From Salinivirgaceae bacterium (GTDB lineage: Bacteria; Bacteroidota; Bacteroidia; Bacteroidales; SZUA-534), in NCBI GenBank assembly GCA_016284875.1, contig JAEEPS010000031.1:1-33798 (forward strand): DNA of 33,798 bases. Direction: 5' to 3'. Under the pieces are notes generated by a model, which made no database searches, had not been told where the DNA came from, and saw only the letters and a program-made list of their open reading frames with translations. This document shows positions 25,367 through 32,632 of the stretch, in pieces (the stretch's first letter is position 1; each line of letters begins with the position of its first letter). The translations under genes and the position numbers were made by a program.

Positions 25367-26491
25367 TTATAACTTCAATTTAAACTGCAAGATGACAGGA
25401 TTATAATCGTTACCCTTCAATGCATCGATGATGCGCTTGCCAGTTTCCGACAACTCCTCGTCAGCATTGATTTTGCTCTCCCAGTCGCCTTGAATCAGCA
25501 TTGTGTAGATGCCGTTGTCAACCAGTCCAGGGTGAATCTCAATTTTCAACCCGCCGATGTGTGGGTTGTAGTTGCGATAGTTGTCGCGTGTGGCAATGGT
25601 CAAGTGGTTATGTGCTTCTTGTTTAAGAACCGACCTATACCAATAAGCCAACGTTGAGCCATTGTATATTGCATATTTGCAACCCATCGCGAAATCTTTA
25701 AAATTCCGCATTTGTAAACCACCCTCAAGAGTCGTGATATATTCCTTGTCTTTAGTTAGTTCCATATTGCCGTAATCGATGGTCGCGATTTTCGTCATCT
25801 GTCCTTCGGCATATTTGCAGACGATTGTATTTTCTTGTTTTACAGCCATCAACACACCATTATCCGAGCGTGAGTATGTTGGAAACATAATGTTACTGGC
25901 ATATCGGTTCACATCAATTACCTTGGTCATCGATTGCCCGTCGAACTCATAAATGGAACTACTGTCGGGGCGAGTAGAAGCCGATAGAAGCAGACGGTCG
26001 CGTCCGAGCGCAACTAAATCATCAACAAAATAATCATCAGTAGGAAAATATGACTCAAACTTGAACGGTGATGTTCTGAAACGAATTATTCGGCCACGGC
26101 GGTCGTAACCGTAAAGAAGATTGTCGGCGGGCAGATATGAATAGTAGTCAAGGTGATTGTACTCGTTAGGACCATTACCAGCGGCTTGAAGTTTTTCCGT
26201 CATACGGCCGTCCACAATGTGATAGAATATCTGTCGGCTGAATTTGTCGCAGGCAATGAAATCGTTACTGGTTCCGCTCATATAAGGGCGCAGTTCCGCA
26301 ATCGGTTCATCCGTCACAATCGGCTTAATGTCAACCACTTCGGCAATCTTGTCAAAGTCGATGTCCTCAACTTTCCAAACATCGTTTTTAATCACCCATT
26401 CTTCCGAATTTTGGCTTTTACTGCCGCTGTTGCAGGCGGTCAGCGCTGCCGCCAATGTTAGGGCGGCGATTGATAATTGTTTGGTTTTCAT
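25367..26491 (-). CDS. Divergent 6-bladed beta-propeller family lipoprotein (propeller 5)
   Basis: A 374-residue lipoprotein. The signal MKTKQLSIAALTLAAALTAC (C20) and following NSGSK are nearly identical to propeller 1, yet the mature protein is quite different. The hallmark is the variant GNGPNE (residues 105-110), followed by DNLLYGYDRRGRIIRFR, which still fits the propeller lipoprotein family. It lacks the CGDSEQC block. The C-terminus VILQFKLKL differs from KIKLKD; the last Leu and the TAA stop come from an AAGTTATAAGT repeat unit. It is the first propeller after the adaptor gene. This looks like a chimera of a shared leader/signal with a separate core. The function is unknown. Confidence 0.75.
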   Translation of the reverse strand: MKTKQLSIAALTLAAALTACNSGSKSQNSEEWVIKNDVWKVEDIDFDKIAEVVDIKPIVTDEPIAELRPYMSGTSNDFIACDKFSRQIFYHIVDGRMTEKLQAAGNGPNEYNHLDYYSYLPADNLLYGYDRRGRIIRFRTSPFKFESYFPTDDYFVDDLVALGRDRLLLSASTRPDSSSIYEFDGQSMTKVIDVNRYASNIMFPTYSRSDNGVLMAVKQENTIVCKYAEGQMTKIATIDYGNMELTKDKEYITTLEGGLQMRNFKDFAMGCKYAIYNGSTLAYWYRSVLKQEAHNHLTIATRDNYRNYNPHIGGLKIEIHPGLVDNGIYTMLIQGDWESKINADEELSETGKRIIDALKGNDYNPVILQFKLKL

Positions 26492-26548
26492 TTGTTTGTG
26501 GTATTAAATTGTTTGTTTATTCATTGTGTCAGTTTTCCCGTTTTTAGC

Positions 26549-26664
26549 GGACGCGGCACGCCACGTCCCGACATTTCTGCGTAAACACGCGGTGTGTTCC
26601 CTACGTTTGCGGACGCCACAGTGTGACGTCCCTACTTATAACTTAAAAACTTATAACTTAAGAC
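26549..26664 (-). repeat. Three hairpin repeats plus AT-rich units between propeller 5 and the adaptor gene
   Basis: Stems at 26549-26568 (GGC/GCC type, flank CGAC instead of CTAC), 26584-26598 (a decayed ACAC/GTGT type) and 26611-26631 (CACA-G-TGTG, C-A mismatch). AT-rich ACTTATAACTT units follow (26635-26664) and overlap the TAA stop of the adaptor gene. The order of stem types is the reverse of that at 25249-25330 for the outer two. Confidence 0.8.
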
Positions 26665-27744
26665 TTACCTCTCCACCTCAATTTCCACATTATCACCCAG
26701 ATTCAGGTTACCCGAGACGATGATGGAGTCGCCGACGTTGAGTTCGGCGCCGCGCTCGGCGAGCGGCTGCACAATGTGCTCGGTTGAGTTGCTCATCACC
26801 ACCTGCACGTAGGTCCAGACGCTGCGGCCGCCCTCGCTCTTGAAGAGCACCTCCATACCATCGCGGATGACGACGGCACTCTTGGGCACGGTGAGTTGGT
26901 CGGGAATGGCGTCCTCAACCACCACCTTCACGTTCATTCCGTCAATCAGACCTGATTCGCCCTTCACGGTGGCGGTGACTGCAATCTGGCCGTTCTTGTC
27001 AACTGTGGGGTTGATGGCCGAGATGCTGCCGTCGATGGTGAGTTGCGCGTTGGCGAACGGCGTAATCAGCACCTTTTGTCCCAAGCGGATAAACGGATAT
27101 TCAGTTTCCAGAACGCTGAAGCGCACTTGATAGCGGCTGTCGTCGATGATGGTACAGAAGGCTCCGTTGGCGGGTTCGTGCTCGCGTCCCTTTAGGTCGA
27201 TGACTTTGCCAGCGAATGGGGCCCGAAGGCTGCACTCCCGAAGTTGCTGGCGGGCGTTGTCGAGCGAGAGCCGCGCATCGGAGTAGCCCGTGTTGATGAA
27301 CACTGCATGACGTTGATTTTCAGGCATTGAGCCAGTGTCGGCAATGGTCAGGTCGTAGTCGAGTAGGCGGTCGGAGAGTTGCAGCAGCGCCTTGTCGAAC
27401 GCCAACTGCGATTGTTTCAACTGCTGCTCGGCCTGACGCTTGTCGAGCGAGGCCACCACAGCGCCCGCGGCCACCGTCTGGCCCTCGCGGTAGTTGATGC
27501 GTTCAATGGTGCCCGACTGCGTGAATTGCAGAGTGGCCTTGCCTTGCGCCTCGAGTTTGCCGTTGCACACCAGTTGTTTGTTGAAAGTGCGGCGCTCAAG
27601 GCGCATCACCGTAACCTTGTTTTTCTCGCCAGAATAACTGCCGCGAGCCATTTCGGCCTCTGCGTCGTCGGTTTTCTTGCCCGAGCCGCAACCAGCCGCC
27701 GTCATTATCGCCAAAGCGGCCAGAAAGAATTGTGTATTTTTCAT
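26665..27744 (-). CDS. RND efflux periplasmic adaptor (membrane-fusion protein, HlyD/AcrA type) lipoprotein
   Basis: A 359-residue adaptor with a lipoprotein signal (AIMTAAGC, about C19). The biotinyl-lipoyl half-motifs are FTQSGTIERINYREGQTVAAGAVV (split here: residues ~73-95) and LRAPFAGKVIDLKGREHEPA (~195). Between them is a short helical hairpin rich in Gln and Leu. The beta-barrel domain (VRFSVLETEYPFIRLGQ) and membrane-proximal domain (GDSIIVSGNLNLGDNVEIEVER) complete it. It would bridge an RND permease to a TolC-type channel. Its ATG overlaps the stop of the TolC gene (TAATG at 27742-27746), so both are translated together. The usual next gene, an RND permease, is displaced by about 7 kb by the propeller array. 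Confidence 0.92.
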   Translation of the reverse strand: MKNTQFFLAALAIMTAAGCGSGKKTDDAEAEMARGSYSGEKNKVTVMRLERRTFNKQLVCNGKLEAQGKATLQFTQSGTIERINYREGQTVAAGAVVASLDKRQAEQQLKQSQLAFDKALLQLSDRLLDYDLTIADTGSMPENQRHAVFINTGYSDARLSLDNARQQLRECSLRAPFAGKVIDLKGREHEPANGAFCTIIDDSRYQVRFSVLETEYPFIRLGQKVLITPFANAQLTIDGSISAINPTVDKNGQIAVTATVKGESGLIDGMNVKVVVEDAIPDQLTVPKSAVVIRDGMEVLFKSEGGRSVWTYVQVVMSNSTEHIVQPLAERGAELNVGDSIIVSGNLNLGDNVEIEVER

Positions 27745-29243
27745 TATTTCAGAAGTTTGTCAAATTCAACGTTGATGTCGGTACCCGTCAGATAGTCGAA
27801 AAGTGTCTTGCTGCGGATGCCGAAATAACTGTTCCAGAAGTTGCCGATGTTGGTGATGTATTGGTTCACGGCGTTGTCGCGCTCGGTGCGGATTTGGTTC
27901 ATATCAGTCACCGACAGCGTTCCCGTGCCGAAGTTTTTGAGTGCGATATTGTACGACTCTTCGGCAATCTCGGCCGCGCGGCGCGAAATCTCGCACTGGC
28001 TGTATTGGTTGTTAAATTCAGTCACTTGCGTGAACAGGTCCTGACGGAAATCCACCATTTTCTGCTCCAACTCGCTGTGGGTGCGCTCGGCCTGTGCCAT
28101 CGACATCTTCACTCGGCCCTTGCCCAAACCCCAGTCAACAATCGGGATTGAGAGCGAGATGCCCACCACCTCCTGGTCTTTCAGCGTGGCGAAACTCTCG
28201 TCGAAGGTGGCCGCCGTGCCCGACATTCCGAATCGTGCGTTCACCGATGCCGACAGACCTCGATTGGCCTTGGCCTCCGCCACTCCCTGGTCGGCTTGAA
28301 GCCCCTGGATGGTCTGGTTCAGTTGGAACGACGAGTTGGCCAGGGCGCGTGCCAGCACCTCCTCATAGTCGAGCGCCACAACAGGCACCGTGTAACTGAT
28401 GTTGAGCAGCACGGTGGCGTTTTCGGGTGCGCCGATGAACGAGCAGAGTTGGTTGAGAGCCGTGCGCATGCTTAACTGCCGCGAGTTGAGCGCCAGCGAG
28501 TCGTTCAGCACTGACAGTTCAAGTTGCAGCAGTTTCTCGCGTTCGATGGTTCCCATATCGAACCGCGTGAGAGCCGTCTGATAGAGGCGCTTGCTCTCGT
28601 CGAAACTGGTGAGGGCCCGCTCGTAACTGGCTTTTGCGCTGGCATAGTTCCAAAAGTAATTGACGGCCGTCTGCGCCACTTGCTCCATATTCTCAATGTA
28701 GAGCCGTTTGGCCAACTCGTAGTTCAGAGGCTCGATTTTCTTGTTCCATTTGAAGCGGTTGAAGCCCCAGAGCGACTGCGAGTAGGTGAGGAACAGCGGC
28801 TGCGCGTAGTACGATGTCTTGCGTTCGGGGTCGAACTGGTCGAGGCGGTTGAGTTGTGTCGATAGCGACAGCGTGCCGCCAGTAAGTGCGATGTTCTGCC
28901 TGATTGTCAGCCCGATGTCGTTAGAGAGCGAGTAGTTGGCGCGGTAGGCCTTTTCGCCCGTTTTGAAATCCTGCAACTCCACAATCGAGCGGTCGAAGTT
29001 GAGAAGGTTACTGTTAAGCGTCAGCGCGGGTCGGTACTCCGCCTTGAACGACCTAAAACTCCAGTACGACGACAGATAATAGTTTCGATACGACATTCCG
29101 AGAATCGAGTTCTCCTGCGCCAGCCGCACCACGTCATCCATTGTGAGCATCCGCTCGTCAATCGTCTGCGCCTGGCTTCCCGAGCAAGCCATAACCACGC
29201 CCGTAAGCGCTGCTATGACTTTAGCGATGTTGCGTTTTTCCAT
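27744..29243 (-). CDS. TolC-family outer-membrane efflux protein
   Basis: A 499-residue outer-membrane factor. The signal region MEKRNIAKVIAALTGVVMACSGSQA could be cut as a lipoprotein (VMAC) or by signal peptidase I after SQA. Two TolC-like repeats follow: the first around residues 30-240 with QTALTRFDMGTIEREKLLQLELSVLNDSLAL, written here as residues ~205-235, and the second toward the end with NIALKNFGTGTLSVTDMNQIRTERDNA (~440-466). These F-x-x-G-T motifs before the returning helix are typical of TolC proteins. It forms the outer channel for the adaptor encoded next. Its own leader of 146 bases separates it from propeller 6. Confidence 0.92.
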   Translation of the reverse strand: MEKRNIAKVIAALTGVVMACSGSQAQTIDERMLTMDDVVRLAQENSILGMSYRNYYLSSYWSFRSFKAEYRPALTLNSNLLNFDRSIVELQDFKTGEKAYRANYSLSNDIGLTIRQNIALTGGTLSLSTQLNRLDQFDPERKTSYYAQPLFLTYSQSLWGFNRFKWNKKIEPLNYELAKRLYIENMEQVAQTAVNYFWNYASAKASYERALTSFDESKRLYQTALTRFDMGTIEREKLLQLELSVLNDSLALNSRQLSMRTALNQLCSFIGAPENATVLLNISYTVPVVALDYEEVLARALANSSFQLNQTIQGLQADQGVAEAKANRGLSASVNARFGMSGTAATFDESFATLKDQEVVGISLSIPIVDWGLGKGRVKMSMAQAERTHSELEQKMVDFRQDLFTQVTEFNNQYSQCEISRRAAEIAEESYNIALKNFGTGTLSVTDMNQIRTERDNAVNQYITNIGNFWNSYFGIRSKTLFDYLTGTDINVEFDKLLK

Positions 29244-29274
29244 TCGTTAGTGTTAGTTGTGTAAAAAAGTGCTT

Positions 29275-29284
29275 AAATATTGCA
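29275..29284 (-). promoter_or_regulatory. Decamer TGCAATATTT upstream of the TolC gene (possible promoter element)
   Basis: On the gene strand TGCAATATTT ends 32 bases before the start codon. The same decamer is found 35 bases ahead of the propeller 6 start. It only weakly resembles the -7 consensus, so it could be a variant promoter box or a regulator site. Confidence 0.25.
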
Positions 29285-29389
29285 AAAATTTCGATTTGTG
29301 ATACTATAAAGGCCGTTTTTTTTGAGACGGAATGAGTATTTTATCAGCAAAAAACATCATATCATTGCTAATAAATAATTTATAAGACT

Positions 29390-30658
29390 TTATTTTGATG
29401 TTGTTTGAGGCAAGTAGTTGTCTTTTAACTTTATCTCGACAACAACCAGATTATCGTCTTCCTTCAGATTCGGCAACACATTGATAAGTTTGTCCGCGGA
29501 AATAGCGGCAATTATTGTATTGCCTGTTGCACAAATGGTATTAAAACGCACTGTGCCATGGTATCCATCGAACGACAACGGCACAAAGCAGGCGTCGTGT
29601 ATGCATATTGGAGCCTCATTACTCTTTGACCACATATAAAATCCCGTTTTTGAATCTCCGTTATGCGTTCTTAAAAGTATGTAATCGTCGGTTTCAACGA
29701 GACCCGTGAAATGTATCTTCTCGGCTACCGCAGAATTTGGAACTTTTACATCACTAACCTGCGGCATTTGCTCGTCTGTTCTGTGCAAAACATATCTGGC
29801 TTTTACTTGCTTATCCGTCTCCACCGAATATATGGTATCATTAAATATATCTATAAAGAATACCCCTTTTCCGCTATTTCCTAATTTCCAACTATCAATT
29901 GCCTTATACGAGCCTTCCTTTTGTTCTTGAAATATTTTCCTTGGTTCAACGTAAAAAGCCGCATCGATGATTTCAAATGTGGAATCCATGAAACACAATG
30001 GCGGTATCAGATTCTCATCAAATACTTTATGCCATGGATTTCCAGTAGTCCCAACATATAAATCTTTTGCTATCTGCACTGTTGTCCACAATTTAATATA
30101 TCCCCCACCGGTAAGTCGTTTGATCGATTCGTTATCAACTATCGCCTCACTGCAAAAGGCAGACATAGGGTACATTTTCACAGATAAATCGTTCACATCT
30201 ATTGAAACCATCTTACCACCAATGTCGTCGCACGCAATCATTTGGTCATATTCACTGTTATATGAGCAGTGGTCAAAAGAAAGAACCTCGTTCCGCGCAC
30301 GCCCGACGTGTATCAAATCTTTTACATATTGCCCATTATGGTCAAATGCTTTCAATTTTAAATCGGTTGTCCAGCCCGACTGAAGAATGTAGTATTTGTC
30401 GGTTTTTATAATCATGTTCAACTCTCCCAGCAAACTCTGGTCATCCGACGAAAGCGGTATATACTTAACGTTTTCTATAACATTTGAATACGACAATGTG
30501 TCGAATGCAATGGAGTTGTTCAACACATAAGTTTTTAAAGTGTCCTCGCTCGATTCTGCTGTAAGTTCCTTGCCATTTTCCCCCATATTGTTTGCATTGT
30601 TGCAGGCAACCGCTATAAACGAAATGGCCAAAAACAATTGATACTTGTTCATTTTCAT
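29390..30658 (-). CDS. Distant 6-bladed beta-propeller lipoprotein (propeller 6)
   Basis: A 422-residue lipoprotein with signal MKMNKYQLFLAISFIAVAC (C19). The body shows propeller-family features: YSNVIENVKYIPLSSDD near the start, LKLKAFDHNGQYVKDLIHVGRARNEVLSFD where the others have GNGPGE, here residues ~101-130 with GRARNE, and LVVVEIKLKD close to the end, followed by nine extra residues. This fits the 6-bladed-propeller (DUF4934-like) group rather than the array copies. Its DNA is visibly more AT-rich than the efflux genes beside it. It is the first minus-strand gene of the locus, divergent from the AAA+ gene, and may lead the same transcript as TolC. The function is not known. Confidence 0.72.
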   Translation of the reverse strand: MKMNKYQLFLAISFIAVACNNANNMGENGKELTAESSEDTLKTYVLNNSIAFDTLSYSNVIENVKYIPLSSDDQSLLGELNMIIKTDKYYILQSGWTTDLKLKAFDHNGQYVKDLIHVGRARNEVLSFDHCSYNSEYDQMIACDDIGGKMVSIDVNDLSVKMYPMSAFCSEAIVDNESIKRLTGGGYIKLWTTVQIAKDLYVGTTGNPWHKVFDENLIPPLCFMDSTFEIIDAAFYVEPRKIFQEQKEGSYKAIDSWKLGNSGKGVFFIDIFNDTIYSVETDKQVKARYVLHRTDEQMPQVSDVKVPNSAVAEKIHFTGLVETDDYILLRTHNGDSKTGFYMWSKSNEAPICIHDACFVPLSFDGYHGTVRFNTICATGNTIIAAISADKLINVLPNLKEDDNLVVVEIKLKDNYLPQTTSK

Positions 30659-30692
30659 TTTTTTTAACCGTTTTTAAGAAATGATATGTGTC

Positions 30693-30702
30693 AAATATTG
30701 CA
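30693..30702 (-). promoter_or_regulatory. Decamer TGCAATATTT upstream of propeller 6 (possible promoter element)
   Basis: This is an identical copy of the decamer found before the TolC gene, at nearly the same distance (35 bases) from the ATG. Here it continues as TTTGACAC. It points to similar expression of the two genes. Confidence 0.25.
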
Positions 30703-30719
30703 CTTTTTTTCGAGTAAAT

Positions 30720-30735
30720 CTGAAAATATTTTCAG
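30720..30735. promoter_or_regulatory. Perfect 16-base palindrome, possible operator
   Basis: CTGAAAATATTTTCAG is a perfect inverted repeat lying between the divergent starts at 30658 and 30923. Its place and symmetry suit a dimeric DNA-binding protein. The winged-helix part of the neighbouring AAA+ protein is one possible binder, but there is no direct evidence. Confidence 0.4.
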
Positions 30736-30736
30736 T

Positions 30737-30922
30737 TACGCAGAAAGACTGCGTAGCGCGCATTTTCCTTTGCAGCGCCATTCGGTGAAAACCGATTGTG
30801 TTGCACTCTGAATTATTGCGTACCGATATTAAAATGTGTAACTGCAAAAAAATTAAAAAATATAAACCTGTGCGGTGGTTTCGCTCACCCACCAATTTCT
30901 TTTGCAGCGAAAACAGAAAAAA
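30737..30922 (+). other. Hairpin-rich leader ahead of the AAA+ gene
   Basis: A 7-pair stem TACGCAG-AAAGA-CTGCGTA (30737-30755) and a stem TCGGT-GAAA-ACCGA with a GNRA-type loop (30782-30795) are visible. A weaker GGTGG/CCACC pair lies at 30874-30893. TTTGCAGCG occurs twice (30768 and 30901). I do not recognise a known riboswitch. It may be a long structured 5' leader or a set of regulator sites. Confidence 0.35.
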
Positions 30923-32593
30923 ATGGAGCATACTATGAAGACTAAGAAAACAACAAAACAAGAGATGACGCTGCTTGCAGCCGTTGAGCAGATTGTGGAA
31001 TTGGCGCAAGATTCGAAATTGGACTCGGAATTCTTCCGTAAAGCCGCAAAGCCTATCAAGTATCTTGTCGAAAGACTCGAACTTACCCGTGAGCAGTGCG
31101 TGATGATGGCTCTGTTTATCGACAACAGCAATGTTAGGGAAATAACGCTACGCGACCTTGCAAAACAATCAGGGTGCAGCACAACACGTATCTTAAAATA
31201 CGTCAACGATATAAAAGAACTTGTTAACCGCGATATGGTGCGAGACAGAGGCTGCGGGTCATACCGCGTGCCGTGGTATGTGGTTGAAGCCTTCACCAAC
31301 AACGAGAAGTTTGAAGGTTACAAAAATGCAAACATCAATTGCGAGGAGTTTTTCGGTGTTTTGAACGACATTTTCAGCATCTGCGAGGATAACGAAATGA
31401 CCTTCGAAATGGCTGTCAAAAGAATGCAATCGCTGATGGAGGAAAATATGCATCTTGCATTTGTTCAGCAGGTTAAAAGTTACGACCTCGATGAAGAAGA
31501 TGAAGCCTTGCTTTTGCTTTTCTCCCACCTGTTTGTTGCTAACAACGATAACAATGTGGGCTACCACGACATCGATTTTCTTTTCGATGACTCTCGACAC
31601 AGATGGAACCGCATCAAAAACGAACTCAACTGCGGCTCGAACGAATTGATAGAGAGGAAAATAATCGAGTACGGCAACGATGATGGTTTTGCCGACCGTG
31701 AGTCGTTTCATATAACCGATGAAGCAAAACGCCTGCTCTTCAGCGAGTTGAATAATGTGTTAATTAGGCCTGACACCCGTCGTCGCGACCTTATACACTA
31801 TGAGAAAATCGTGCCCAAGAAACTCTACTTCGACAACGGTGTTGAGACGCAGATTGCTGATTTGACACAACTGCTCGATGAGAAGCATTATGCCGATATC
31901 TGCAACCGACTGAAAGACAAGGGCTACCGATGTGGCTTCACTTGTTTGTTCTACGGTGCGCCAGGAACAGGAAAAACTGAATCGGTGCTTCAACTTGCCC
32001 GCCAAACGGGACGCGACATTATGCAGGTCAACATTTCGCAAATAAAAAGTATGTGGGTTGGGGAGAGCGAAAAGAACATCAAAAAGGTGTTCGATACCTA
32101 TCGCGCATTGGTTGACAAACAGAAAGTTACGCCCATTCTGCTCTTCAATGAGGCCGATGCCATTATCGGTAAACGGATGGAGAACACCGAGCGCGCCGTT
32201 GACAAGATGGAGAACTCGATTCAGAACATCATCCTTCAGGAGATGGAGACGCTGAAGGGCATTCTGATTGCCACAACCAACCTTGCGCAGAATCTCGACA
32301 AGGCCTTCGAGCGCCGCTTCCTTTACAAGGTGAAGTTCAGCAAGCCGACAACGGAGGCACGCGAGCATATCTGGCACACAATGCTGCCCGAACTTTCGGC
32401 TGACGACATCAGCGTTCTGGCGGAAAAGTACAACTTCAGCGGTGGTCAGATTGAGAATATTGCGCGGCACTACACCATCGACACCATCTTGCACAGCGAC
32501 GAGGCGACAAATCTTGCCACACTCATCCGCCACTGCGACGGCGAACGGCTCGAAAAGAGCGAGAAAAAGGCGATTGGGTTTGGAAACGGATAA
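30923..32593 (+). CDS. Winged-helix / AAA+ ATPase protein next to rtcB
   Basis: A 556-residue protein started at the ATG at 30923 (another ATG at 30935 is possible; the upstream GTG at 30875 would read through leader hairpins). Residues ~54-115 look like a winged helix (REITLRDLAKQSGCSTTRIL). The C-terminal AAA+ domain has Walker A GAPGTGKT (345-352, K351), Walker B ILLFNEADAI with Asn409 in place of the common Asp and catalytic E410, sensor-1 N453, and an arginine-finger-like FERRF (462-466). It is an ATP-driven remodeller of unknown target. It lies 39 bases ahead of rtcB on the same strand. In E. coli the rtc operon is controlled by the sigma-54 activator RtcR, a different protein; here this gene may take a regulatory or accessory role. 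Confidence 0.82.
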   Translation: MEHTMKTKKTTKQEMTLLAAVEQIVELAQDSKLDSEFFRKAAKPIKYLVERLELTREQCVMMALFIDNSNVREITLRDLAKQSGCSTTRILKYVNDIKELVNRDMVRDRGCGSYRVPWYVVEAFTNNEKFEGYKNANINCEEFFGVLNDIFSICEDNEMTFEMAVKRMQSLMEENMHLAFVQQVKSYDLDEEDEALLLLFSHLFVANNDNNVGYHDIDFLFDDSRHRWNRIKNELNCGSNELIERKIIEYGNDDGFADRESFHITDEAKRLLFSELNNVLIRPDTRRRDLIHYEKIVPKKLYFDNGVETQIADLTQLLDEKHYADICNRLKDKGYRCGFTCLFYGAPGTGKTESVLQLARQTGRDIMQVNISQIKSMWVGESEKNIKKVFDTYRALVDKQKVTPILLFNEADAIIGKRMENTERAVDKMENSIQNIILQEMETLKGILIATTNLAQNLDKAFERRFLYKVKFSKPTTEAREHIWHTMLPELSADDISVLAEKYNFSGGQIENIARHYTIDTILHSDEATNLATLIRHCDGERLEKSEKKAIGFGNG

Positions 32594-32632
32594 TCGCCGC
32601 AAATGATTTATCAATCAGTAAATAAACAAATT

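Noticed and set aside
19987..26664. CRISPR array
   Set aside because: The repeats are short palindromes of three types at irregular spacing between genes, with no constant spacer length and no cas genes.
30875..30922. GTG start for the AAA+ gene
   Set aside because: It lies in the hairpin-rich leader; the ATG at 30923 gives the natural N-terminus.
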